This document shows positions 5,529 through 12,185 of a stretch of DNA of 12,185 nucleotides, one piece after another. The position numbers and the translations under genes were made by a program. Origin of the DNA: Lachnospiraceae bacterium (lineage in GTDB: Bacteria > Bacillota > Clostridia > Lachnospirales > Lachnospiraceae); contig JAAVAF010000063.1 of NCBI GenBank assembly GCA_014804225.1, positions 1 to 12,185 of the forward strand. Reading direction: 5' to 3'. The notes under the pieces were generated by a model that saw only the letters and a list, made by a program, of their open reading frames with translations, was not told the DNA's origin and searched no databases. Numbering within the stretch: position 1 is the stretch's first letter; the number at the start of each line of letters is the position of its first letter.

Positions 5529-6471
5529 ACAAAGGCTTAAAAATATATCCCATATCCTCCCACTTTGTAAGCAATTCATCTAATATTTCACCGTTTGTCT
5601 GCGATGTATTGTGCAGCAAAACAATTGCTCCTGGGTGGATACGCGTTGTAAGCTTGTCGAATGCTTCCTCGTGGCTTGGCTGTTTCTCGGCATCCCAGTC
5701 CACATAGGCAAGACTCCAGAAAATTGTACTGTACCCTATTTCCTGCGCCATTTTGACATTTTCGGCGTTACATTTGCCCTGTGGCGGACGGTAATACTTT
5801 GAAAGCTTTGTGCCTGTGATTTCATAAAACAAATCCGCTACATCATCCAATTCTTTTTGGAACGATTCCTGATCCGATATCACCGACATATCAGGGTGGT
5901 GATAGGTGTGATTGCCCACTGTATGTCCTTCCTCCACCATACGCTTTGTCAAATCGGGCGCAGTTTCCAAGAAATGTCCTACCACGAAAAAGGTCGCCTG
6001 TACATTATGTTTTTTCAGTGCGTCCAATATCGGCTCCGTATTACCGTTTTCATATCCGCAGTCAAACGTAAGATAAATAATTTTCTCGCTGTCATCGCCC
6101 ACATAATAAGCATCATACCATGCAAGGTCTTCTGCCGAAGCGTTTCCTACGGACTGCATTCCGGGTTCTCCGAAAGAAAGTCCCCATTCTTCAGAGTCAA
6201 ACTTCAGTTCGAAATCTTCCGGCGGCTGTTTCTTAACTGCATCCTCTTGTACCGTTTCGGTTTCTTGAGTCGTTGGTTCCTGTTCTTCTGTCTCTTGTTC
6301 TGATACCGTATTGTATTCGTTAAAATCAATAACTTCTATTGACGATTCTATCTCTTTCGCCTGACCTGCTGCCATTTCCTGTTTTTCCAAAGCGCTGCAC
6401 CCTGCCAAGATCAAAAGCGCCACAACTGCCGAAAACATTCCTTTACTTTTTTTCTTTTCGTATTTTCTCAT
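5509..6471 (-). CDS. PdaA-like polysaccharide deacetylase, lipoprotein
   Basis: An extracytoplasmic carbohydrate esterase (NodB fold), most like PdaA, which removes acetyl from N-acetylmuramic acid on the way to muramic delta-lactam in spore cortex. The 320 residues begin with a lipoprotein signal (lipobox LAGC, Cys25), an acidic Thr/Glu/Gln-rich linker to about residue 85, then NodB motifs: TFDCGYENG (about 135-143), HTYHH (zinc histidines about 188 and 192), RPPQGKCN (about 228), and LLHNTS (His about 287). The FWSLAYVDW segment is PdaA-like. The second Asp of the usual TFDDG is Cys here; in B. subtilis PdaA it is Asn. The ATG at 6471 has AGGAG 9 bases upstream; the GTG just before it is possible too. 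It lies 12-15 bases after the LysM gene, hence the same operon. A spore or vegetative wall role cannot be decided. Confidence 0.9.
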   Translation of the reverse strand: MRKYEKKKSKGMFSAVVALLILAGCSALEKQEMAAGQAKEIESSIEVIDFNEYNTVSEQETEEQEPTTQETETVQEDAVKKQPPEDFELKFDSEEWGLSFGEPGMQSVGNASAEDLAWYDAYYVGDDSEKIIYLTFDCGYENGNTEPILDALKKHNVQATFFVVGHFLETAPDLTKRMVEEGHTVGNHTYHHPDMSVISDQESFQKELDDVADLFYEITGTKLSKYYRPPQGKCNAENVKMAQEIGYSTIFWSLAYVDWDAEKQPSHEEAFDKLTTRIHPGAIVLLHNTSQTNGEILDELLTKWEDMGYIFKPLSDLTLH

Positions 6472-6486
6472 CACTTTATTCTCCTG

Positions 6487-7491
6487 TTATCTGTCCAAAA
6501 TCCGTTCTCTCGCATTTTTCTTTTCGGGCGGCAAATTTGATATCTTGCTAAAAACGCCGTCATAATATTCCTCCACCCACACAAATGGATTGTGAAACCC
6601 TGCAACCTCCCAAGGCCCCGACGGTGTAAGCATTGTGTTATAGCTGTTTACAGAAAAGTCTGCCTCAGCCTCCTTTGAGAGTTCCTCAAAGCTTCCTGCC
6701 ATGTAAAGAACGATATCTTCAATCCCCTCGTCCAACTGAAATCCCGTAAGTTCCGCCTGAATACGCTCTGTCTGACAAATCGCTTCGCTGACATGAACCG
6801 TCAAACCGCCTGTATATCCGTACTGTGCTCCATCAATGATATAGCAGTATGAAAACAGAAAAATATCCGCTCCGTTCTCCGACTGATATTTATGAAACGT
6901 CAAATCTGAAACCTGTTTTTTGTAATGCGTTTCCACATAGTCCATAATTAATTCCTGACTATGCTTCCAATCCGAGAGGCTTTTTGCCCCCGCGTCCTCC
7001 TTGTCGCGCAGCAGACAGACAACATTACCGTCTGCCTGCCGCGCAAAAAACGCATTATTAGAAAACGCCTCTCCCTCTTCAATGATGCCAAAGGCCCAAC
7101 TATCAGGCGTTCCGAGACGGTATTCCGGTGTTTTGATGCCGTTTACGCCTGTCCGCTTTTTGACATAAACATTTCGTTTCATTTGAAGGCGCATACCCGG
7201 ATAAATTAAGTCGGGATTTTGAATTACATCTGCATTCTGCCTGACAAGCTGCATATAATGATTGCCGTTTCCCAAAAGTTTCTCAGAAATATTCCACAGA
7301 CAGTCCCCCTCGCAGACTTCATATTCGTCCAAATCCTCCACAAGAACAGAATAATTTTCCTGCTCCTTTTGCGGTACATCATAACGTGTCTGATACGTTT
7401 CCTTTGCGTACACCGTCACAGCATTTCCCAATACCAAAATCCCCGCAAACACCGCAATTTTCGTTATTGTCTTTCTTTCCAATAGTCCCAT
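6487..7491 (-). CDS. Secreted LysM-domain protein
   Basis: An exported protein of 334 residues that probably binds peptidoglycan. An N-terminal signal peptide or anchor (KTITKIAVFAGILVLGNAV, likely cleavage after VYA29) is followed by one LysM domain at about residues 57-105 (YEVCEGDCLWNISEKLLG ... NPDLIYPGMRLQMK). The remaining 230 residues form a C-terminal region that I do not recognise, with many aromatic and acidic residues and YSCYIIDGAQYGYTGG-like beta-rich stretches. The ATG at 7491 follows GGGGAG at 11 bases; a TTG at 7515 is in frame but is a poor start, and the mature signal sequence begins right after 7491. It overlaps the upstream lipoprotein gene by 28 bases and precedes the deacetylase gene by a few bases, so the three proteins are translated from one transcript. 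Confidence 0.85.
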   Translation of the reverse strand: MGLLERKTITKIAVFAGILVLGNAVTVYAKETYQTRYDVPQKEQENYSVLVEDLDEYEVCEGDCLWNISEKLLGNGNHYMQLVRQNADVIQNPDLIYPGMRLQMKRNVYVKKRTGVNGIKTPEYRLGTPDSWAFGIIEEGEAFSNNAFFARQADGNVVCLLRDKEDAGAKSLSDWKHSQELIMDYVETHYKKQVSDLTFHKYQSENGADIFLFSYCYIIDGAQYGYTGGLTVHVSEAICQTERIQAELTGFQLDEGIEDIVLYMAGSFEELSKEAEADFSVNSYNTMLTPSGPWEVAGFHNPFVWVEEYYDGVFSKISNLPPEKKNARERILDR

Positions 7492-8384
7492 ACGCTCGCA
7501 TTCTCCCCTAACCAAATGTTTTCTCTTAAGGTTTCCTTTTCAATCACATTACCTGTATTTTCCGATTGATCATACAACTCCCAAAATTCCGATTCTGTCC
7601 GATAAGGTTCCAAATCTGCTGCCGGAAAATGCGCAAAAAAGCTGTTGTTCCTCGGCAGATTTCCTCCTAATCTGTTCGGCTTTGGATCATAAGAAATTCC
7701 TATCACAAAATCCTTGTTTTCGTCTATGTAAAAGAACGGCGTGAACATATAATATTCCTCCGCCTCCTCATCTTCTCCCAAAAACCATGCGCCGAAGGTT
7801 TCTCTCGTGTCTGCATCGTTGACAATTAAATCGTCGTAGTTTCCGTCTGCCTCCACCTGTTTGCACCAAAGCTCCATGAACGCGTCATCAATCTGGAAAA
7901 TATCGGAAAGCTGATATTGCGCGCCTGTCATCAGATTGATATTCGCACAGCGCTGGGTCATCTGTACATAATAGACCGGTGAAATAGGCGCATAGGTTTC
8001 GTGAAATGCGGCACTGAAAAGATATTGACTATGAAAGTCAATATCACAGCGCACATCACTGCTGTATACGTGATACTCCTCCTGTAATGCCTTAACTTCC
8101 TCGTTTGGCGTAAGGTGCCAGTAGTTTACCTTTTCCATTGCCATATCAAAAAGCGTGTTGTTGATTGCTTCTGCCTGTTCCTCGTCGATTCCCGACAAAA
8201 CAGGATACTCCACCGTAACCACATCCCAATAATCATACTGTTCTGTGTATTCATCTACATATTGTTCTTTTTTAATGGTATAGTCCTCATACCCTTTTGG
8301 CGCGCCTATACTGCTACAGCCACAAAGTCCACATAGAACCGATAAGGCAATTACGCCGATTTTCTTTTGTGTTTTCTGCATCAT
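7464..8384 (-). CDS. Lipoprotein with DUF3298/DUF4163-like extracellular region
   Basis: A surface lipoprotein of 306 residues: a signal peptide with lipobox LCGC (Cys23), then an extracellular region. The pattern of an N-terminal VTVEYPVLSGIDEEQAEAIN strand-helix and a later LMTGAQYQLSDIF segment resembles the DUF4163 and DUF3298 pair found in RsiV and in the N-terminus of PdaC, where it binds lysozyme or wall glycans. That assignment is from memory of the patterns and is moderate at best. The ATG at 8384 follows GGGGGA by 6 bases; a second ATG at 8381 is possible. First gene of a three-gene operon with a LysM protein and a PdaA-like deacetylase, which supports a cell-wall job. No clear promoter was found in the 120-base gap upstream, only an 11-bp tandem repeat. 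Confidence 0.8.
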   Translation of the reverse strand: MMQKTQKKIGVIALSVLCGLCGCSSIGAPKGYEDYTIKKEQYVDEYTEQYDYWDVVTVEYPVLSGIDEEQAEAINNTLFDMAMEKVNYWHLTPNEEVKALQEEYHVYSSDVRCDIDFHSQYLFSAAFHETYAPISPVYYVQMTQRCANINLMTGAQYQLSDIFQIDDAFMELWCKQVEADGNYDDLIVNDADTRETFGAWFLGEDEEAEEYYMFTPFFYIDENKDFVIGISYDPKPNRLGGNLPRNNSFFAHFPAADLEPYRTESEFWELYDQSENTGNVIEKETLRENIWLGENASVWDYWKERQ

Positions 8385-8449
8385 AATGTTCCCCCATCAT
8401 CATTCTTTTTCCATTATTTTACGTCTGCAACGCACCAAACTTATATCTA

Positions 8450-8469
8450 AATTGCATCATAATTGCATC
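8450..8469. promoter_or_regulatory. Tandem AATTGCATC repeat upstream of the envelope operon
   Basis: AATTGCATC occurs at 8450-8458 and 8461-8469, exactly 11 bp apart, about one helical turn, about 65 bases before the lipoprotein start. Such spacing suits a dimeric activator on one DNA face. No regulator can be named, and no convincing -35/-10 pair was found beside it. Confidence 0.4.
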
Positions 8470-8489
8470 TTTTTTATTTCCTTACATAT

Positions 8490-8527
8490 ATAGAAAAGCG
8501 AGGATTACTTTTCCCAAGTATCCCCGC
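8490..8527 (-). terminator. Terminator of the receiver-alarmone synthetase gene
   Basis: Minus strand: GCGGGGATACTT pairs with AAGTAATCCTCGC (one wobble, one bulge) around a short loop, followed by TTTTCTATAT. The hairpin spans the last codons and stop of the gene (8498-8527). It separates that gene from the envelope operon. Confidence 0.6.
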
Positions 8528-9584
8528 TCAAAGCTGCGCTGCTTGCATTGTCAATCTTATTTCGGATTTCCTGCATCTGGTAATCCAGTTCTTCGATTGA
8601 ATCCGCACACGCCTTTAACTGCCGCTCAATTTCTTGCGTATTGTCGATATCCTTTTTATATTTTAATTTGTGCTCCAAGCTCGCCCAGAAATCCATCGCA
8701 ATCGTGCGAAACTGCACTTCTGCCTTAATATATTTTTTCTCATCGGGCAGAAAAACAGGGACATTCAAAATCAAGTGAAGACTCCTGTATCCGTTTGGTT
8801 TCGGCAACTTAATATAATCCTTCTCCTTTAACAAAATAATATCATCCTGTCGGACCAAAAGCTCTGCCAATCGATAAATATCATCCGGAAAAGAACAGAT
8901 AACCCGCAATCCCGCCACATCTGCGACATACTTTCTGACATTTTCTATGGTAATGGGATATCCCTTTCTCTCCAGTTTTTTATAGATGCTTTCCGGTTTC
9001 TTTAGTCTGCTTTTAATGGATTCAAACGGATTTCTTTTATATTTCTCGGAGAACATCGCATTGAGCACTTTTAGCTTTGTTTCAACCTCCATAATCGCGG
9101 AACGATATTCGATCATCATTTTATTAAAGGACTCTAAATTGCCAAGTCGTTCCTCTTGCAATTTGATAATCTTTGACTGCTCTTCTACTCTGATTTCCAA
9201 CTGATTTTTGCAGTTGAACATTTCGATTGTATTTTTTACTCTGTTTTTGACAATCGACGGCGCAAACGGTTTGTGAATAAAGTCGGAAACGCCTAGCTGA
9301 AAACATTGGTTTTCTATCTCGACCGCGTGCTCGGCACTTATAATGAGGATTGGCACTCTGCGCATCCAACCGTTCCTTTTCATTTCTTCAATTACGGCAA
9401 AACCATCCAACTCCGGCATATGTAAGTCCAAAAGCAACGCTGCTATTTCATCATGGTACTCTTGCAGACATTCCAAAGCCGCCTTGCCGTCTTCTGCTGT
9501 TTCCACGGAATAATCATCTTTTAATATATTGTGTAGAATTGCGCGGTTTGCATCCTCGTCATCTACGATTAGTATCTTTTGCAT
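8505..9584 (-). CDS. Response-regulator receiver domain fused to a RelA/SpoT-type small alarmone synthetase
   Basis: A 359-residue two-module protein. Residues 1-120 form a CheY-like receiver: acidic pair Asp8/Asp9 (ILIVDDE), phospho-acceptor Asp53 (LLLDLHMPELDG), Ser83 and Lys105 (HKPF). Residues about 125-175 are a coiled coil. Residues about 176-315 are a (p)ppGpp synthetase domain of the RelQ/RelP class with key motifs intact: KSRLKKPESI (R193, K195, ATP and G-loop side), DVAGLRV (metal Asp222), KPNGYRSLHL (262-271) and EVQFRT (Glu289), then MDFWASLEH. No hydrolase domain is present. It should make ppGpp from GTP or GDP and ATP in the cytoplasm, with phosphorylation as the likely switch. 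The ATG at 9584 begins exactly at the receiver and has AGGAGAT upstream (GGAG 11 bases away); the ATG at 9632 has no ribosome site. It is monocistronic with a terminator. No histidine kinase is in the window. Confidence 0.92.
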   Translation of the reverse strand: MQKILIVDDEDANRAILHNILKDDYSVETAEDGKAALECLQEYHDEIAALLLDLHMPELDGFAVIEEMKRNGWMRRVPILIISAEHAVEIENQCFQLGVSDFIHKPFAPSIVKNRVKNTIEMFNCKNQLEIRVEEQSKIIKLQEERLGNLESFNKMMIEYRSAIMEVETKLKVLNAMFSEKYKRNPFESIKSRLKKPESIYKKLERKGYPITIENVRKYVADVAGLRVICSFPDDIYRLAELLVRQDDIILLKEKDYIKLPKPNGYRSLHLILNVPVFLPDEKKYIKAEVQFRTIAMDFWASLEHKLKYKKDIDNTQEIERQLKACADSIEELDYQMQEIRNKIDNASSAALSGDTWEK

Positions 9585-9654
9585 ATTTGTATTATCTCCT
9601 AATGAAAAATCTTTGATTTTACACTTGTTCATCTAACTGTTTTCATAATCTTTC

Positions 9655-9771
9655 CTATATAAATTCCAACATATTATTCTTCATGCAAAATTCATATCTC
9701 ATCTTCTTTTCGCCGACTTTATCAAAAATAACCGCAATAGTAGTTCCCTCAGTCGATGTTATTGTTTCAAC
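9655..9771 (-). other. Short open stretch that may be a decayed gene end, in the 290-base leader region
   Basis: The gap between the transglutaminase and receiver-synthetase genes has no clear gene, terminator or promoter. In one minus frame 38 codons run to a TAG with a protein-like composition (VETITSTEGTTIAVIFDKVG, then EKKMRYEFCMKNNMLEFI). It is preceded by TAA and AAA with no start codon or ribosome site. A second frame just upstream (EDVEAIIKG, stop, EPSFVYLKS) could be its continuation before a frameshift. It loosely recalls a beta-rich C-terminal module of helicases. It may equally be chance. Confidence 0.25.
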
Positions 9772-9873
9772 TTTTTAAGTATACAAATGACGGTTCCTAG
9801 CCTTTAATAATAGCTTCTACATCTTCGCTTTAACGATGCAGATGGCGGATAAAGTGTATAGAATAACATGAAC

Positions 9874-12177
9874 TCAATGCATCATATTCATAGCAGCGTC
9901 GAACGCTTCGCCGGAAATCTCTTTTGGTGAATAGGCGGCTTCATTTAATGTCTGAATCAGGCGTTCCGGCGAACCCTCTGCTGCTAATGGAAGGAACCCG
10001 CATGTGGCAAGTAAGGAAACCTGTTCTTCAAAGTTTTTGGTTTTTGCTAATTCTTTCTTTAGTTCTCTGTTTTGGCTGCGTTTTATATCCATTTTGTGAA
10101 TCCTGTTTCTGTAATACATCAACAGCTTCTCACTGCGGTCAGCATGGCGGTAACGGTAGAACCATATACATTTTCTGATCAGAAGTCCTATCGGTACAAT
10201 CATCAGCAGGATAACAAGACCGATGGCAAATCCAGGAACTGACGTTTGAAAAGTGTCTGCAATATTAGTAATATTCTGTACAACTCCTGTTACATTGTCA
10301 GAATTGGTGTCCTCCTGATTCGTTTGAAAAAGCCGCAGGAACATGTCCCAAAGACTGCCCTGATTTTCATCTTCTTCTGTCTGGTAGGGAGTGAGTTCCA
10401 CAGGATACCATCCTATATTTTCGTCATAGACTTCCACCCATGCGTGGGCATTTCCGTCAGAGGCATCATAGGATATGACAGCGCTCTGTGGGAGCAGTGA
10501 GGCGCCGTCATAATAATCGGAAACATTTTTGTCTGTGAGTTTGCCATCTTCTGCAATTTTTATGGCATCAACAGCATATCCCTCCACGTAGCGTGCAGGA
10601 ATTCCCATATATCGCAGAATCAGTGTGGCAGCGCTGGCATAATGGGCACAGTAACCCTTTCGCTTTTCTGTCAGAAAATAATTGACGAAATCCTTTCTGC
10701 GCGGTGTGATTCCAGGGCTTAACGTGTATGGAAAATTGTCCTGAAAGTAATTACGGAGTTTATCAATGATCTCTTCTCTCGAACCGGAAATGCCGGCTTC
10801 ATTACAAAAATCAGCAATCGCCTTCCGATTTTGTTCCGGAATTTCAAGCCATAAATCGTCAGCAGGTATTCCGTCATTGTTGTCCGGTTGTGATATGAGC
10901 AGCGGAAAAAAGACATAATCGTGCTGCATGCCCGGAAATATTTGCGCAATGTCCTGAGAGTAATATGGCTGATAAATTCCGGTCATTGCCGCAACATTTT
11001 TGACAGTCATGACGCCTCTGGCATAGCCGTCCTCTCCAGAAAGATATGCCATTTGCAGACGATCCGCTGTTTCGGAAGACCATCCCTGGTCCAATGTTTT
11101 CCTCGCCCAGTGATTTTCATAAGGAATATATTCTGCACCGACAAATGTTTTCAGGTAAATCCTGTCATAGTTATAAGGCATAAACTCCAAAGTCAAATCT
11201 GTCTCATAGTCCAGCCGGACAGAGCTGACGCCACCGAGCCGCCCGTTCACAAGTCCACCGGTTGTCGGATAGATATTGATTAATCCCATCACACCTAAGA
11301 GATAGAAATTTTCCATTGTATCCATTGTCTGAAGCTTAAAATTACTTCTGTTGTCCTTTGTCATAAATGCGTTTTTGGGGACAAGCAGCCCTGCAATTCC
11401 AATCACAACAGTGCATAAAAGGGCTACTGCAAACAGTGTTCCCATGGCTGCCCTGCCGGAATAGCTTCCCGAAAATAAATGCTTTTTGGCATCTTTCTGA
11501 CATACTTTTTTCTTTTTGGACTGACAGGAGTAGTGATTTTGTCCGAGAATATATACCGTGAGGATTCCGGCAGTCAGTAAAATAACATAGCCGCCTGAAG
11601 GCTCCCGTTCCAGATAAATCGGTACAAGCAAAAAGAAAACAGAAAAAACAGTCACTGGCAGATAGTGCATTTTGCGGGAAATCAGTCCGTTTGCGAAAAT
11701 GCAGGCAATCAGGGCAAAATAGCACATGGCAACAGAGATGGCCAAGGAATGGTTTTCAACCTGTTCCGCGAAGCTTACCTGCGCGTTTGAGCCAAAAAAA
11801 TCCGTGGCAGCATCAGAAACATCATTTAAAATGCCATAAAATCCACTGCCAATGTATGTCTGGAGTCCAAATCCTGCATTTAACACAAAAAGGAAAACCA
11901 GGACATAACCGACATTTTCCCACCATTTCGCAAAATACAAGGAAGCGCAGTAAAGGGAGGCGATAAGCGCTGCCATAAAAAATATCCACTTTTCATATGT
12001 AATATCAAAAGCGGACAACATTCCGCCTAGACTGCCCGTAACGATTGCAAACAAAGACAGGACACGCACAAAATAATCTGTCCATCTTTTTTCGCGCTGT
12101 TCGCAAAAATCACCGGATAACAGAATACCTTCTGACAATATAATCTGTGGTTGTTTTTTTCGTAAAATCCTAGCCAT
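9874..12177 (-). CDS. TgpA-like membrane transglutaminase
   Basis: A 767-residue membrane protein with an extracytoplasmic transglutaminase domain, of the DUF3488/TgpA type. Seven predicted N-terminal membrane helices lie at about residues 38-58, 64-83, 89-107, 144-164, 172-188, 195-212 and 245-266, followed by an outer domain. The core has catalytic Cys510 in KGYCAHYASA, LRYMGIPARYVEGY, His578 in NAHAWVEVY, and the third position in GWYPVELTP, where Glu594 stands for the usual Asp. An eighth helix is at about 648-668, then a cytoplasmic basic tail. Family members usually follow a MoxR-type ATPase and a DUF58 gene, which would be off the right edge. An in-frame TAA directly precedes the ATG at 12177, so this start or a later one is used; the ribosome site is outside the window. 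The substrate is unknown. It does not obviously share a transcript with the next gene. Confidence 0.9.
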   Translation of the reverse strand: MARILRKKQPQIILSEGILLSGDFCEQREKRWTDYFVRVLSLFAIVTGSLGGMLSAFDITYEKWIFFMAALIASLYCASLYFAKWWENVGYVLVFLFVLNAGFGLQTYIGSGFYGILNDVSDAATDFFGSNAQVSFAEQVENHSLAISVAMCYFALIACIFANGLISRKMHYLPVTVFSVFFLLVPIYLEREPSGGYVILLTAGILTVYILGQNHYSCQSKKKKVCQKDAKKHLFSGSYSGRAAMGTLFAVALLCTVVIGIAGLLVPKNAFMTKDNRSNFKLQTMDTMENFYLLGVMGLINIYPTTGGLVNGRLGGVSSVRLDYETDLTLEFMPYNYDRIYLKTFVGAEYIPYENHWARKTLDQGWSSETADRLQMAYLSGEDGYARGVMTVKNVAAMTGIYQPYYSQDIAQIFPGMQHDYVFFPLLISQPDNNDGIPADDLWLEIPEQNRKAIADFCNEAGISGSREEIIDKLRNYFQDNFPYTLSPGITPRRKDFVNYFLTEKRKGYCAHYASAATLILRYMGIPARYVEGYAVDAIKIAEDGKLTDKNVSDYYDGASLLPQSAVISYDASDGNAHAWVEVYDENIGWYPVELTPYQTEEDENQGSLWDMFLRLFQTNQEDTNSDNVTGVVQNITNIADTFQTSVPGFAIGLVILLMIVPIGLLIRKCIWFYRYRHADRSEKLLMYYRNRIHKMDIKRSQNRELKKELAKTKNFEEQVSLLATCGFLPLAAEGSPERLIQTLNEAAYSPKEISGEAFDAAMNMMH

Positions 12178-12185
12178 TTATACAA

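Noticed and set aside
5857..6303. Open frame of 148 codons on the plus strand
   Set aside because: Antisense to the PdaA-like deacetylase gene, which is well supported by NodB motifs. Composition is Cys/His/Phe-rich, as usual for shadow frames.
9124..9369. Open frame of 81 codons on the minus strand
   Set aside because: Shifted frame within the receiver-synthetase gene, whose catalytic motifs are intact in the chosen frame.
10397..10405. Glu in place of the third catalytic Asp of the transglutaminase as a broken active site
   Set aside because: The Cys and His are intact, and VEVTP/VELTP-type endings are, as I recall, common in Firmicute members, so it is probably normal variation.
10921..11283. 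Open frame of 120 codons on the plus strand
   Set aside because: Antisense to the transglutaminase gene; no family resemblance.
11342..11725. Open frame of 127 codons on the minus strand
   Set aside because: Another frame of the transglutaminase gene in its membrane-helix region; Cys and Phe rich, not protein-like.
1..12185. CRISPR arrays, tRNA or rRNA genes, insertion-sequence transposases
   Set aside because: No regularly spaced repeat array, no cloverleaf-like sequence and no transposase motifs were seen.

Overview
The window reads as chromosome of a low-to-mid GC Firmicute, most likely a gut-type Clostridia (Lachnospiraceae-like). The grounds are strong AGGAGG-type ribosome sites, consensus -35/-10 promoters, lipoproteins with classic lipoboxes, a CUT1-type sugar ABC transporter under a LacI-family regulator, and a PdaA-type deacetylase. 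Placement below family level is not possible from this sequence. Almost every gene is on the minus strand; the only plus-strand gene I support is a 58-residue ribbon-helix-helix (RHH) protein.

Left region (1-4464): a sugar uptake locus. Reading along the minus strand there is a YjbR-like protein, a LacI-family repressor with its own promoter and terminator, then a solute-binding lipoprotein and the start of its MalF-type permease, which runs off the left edge. Between the repressor and the binding protein lies a separate small module: an 83-residue unknown protein (minus) and the RHH protein (plus), divergently transcribed. Their shared intergenic region carries a near-consensus promoter overlaid by repeated TGCCGTCA half-sites, plus a 133-bp palindromic element flanked by a perfect 8-bp direct repeat, as expected of a MITE.

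Middle region (4465-8384): a decayed RelE/ParE-type toxin remnant, a GNAT acetyltransferase with its own promoter, then a tight three-gene envelope operon (lipoprotein, LysM protein, PdaA-like polysaccharide deacetylase) whose genes overlap or nearly abut.

Right region (8505-12177): the most notable gene encodes a CheY-like receiver domain joined through a coiled coil to a catalytically intact RelA/SpoT-type small alarmone synthetase, so a phosphorelay could control (p)ppGpp synthesis. No histidine kinase is in the window. Upstream of it is a large membrane-anchored TgpA-like transglutaminase, complete at its 3' end and starting 9 bases from the right edge.

My main candidates for something little described are the receiver-alarmone synthetase fusion, the RHH/83-residue divergent module with its operator array, and the MITE-like element sitting in the RHH gene's leader.
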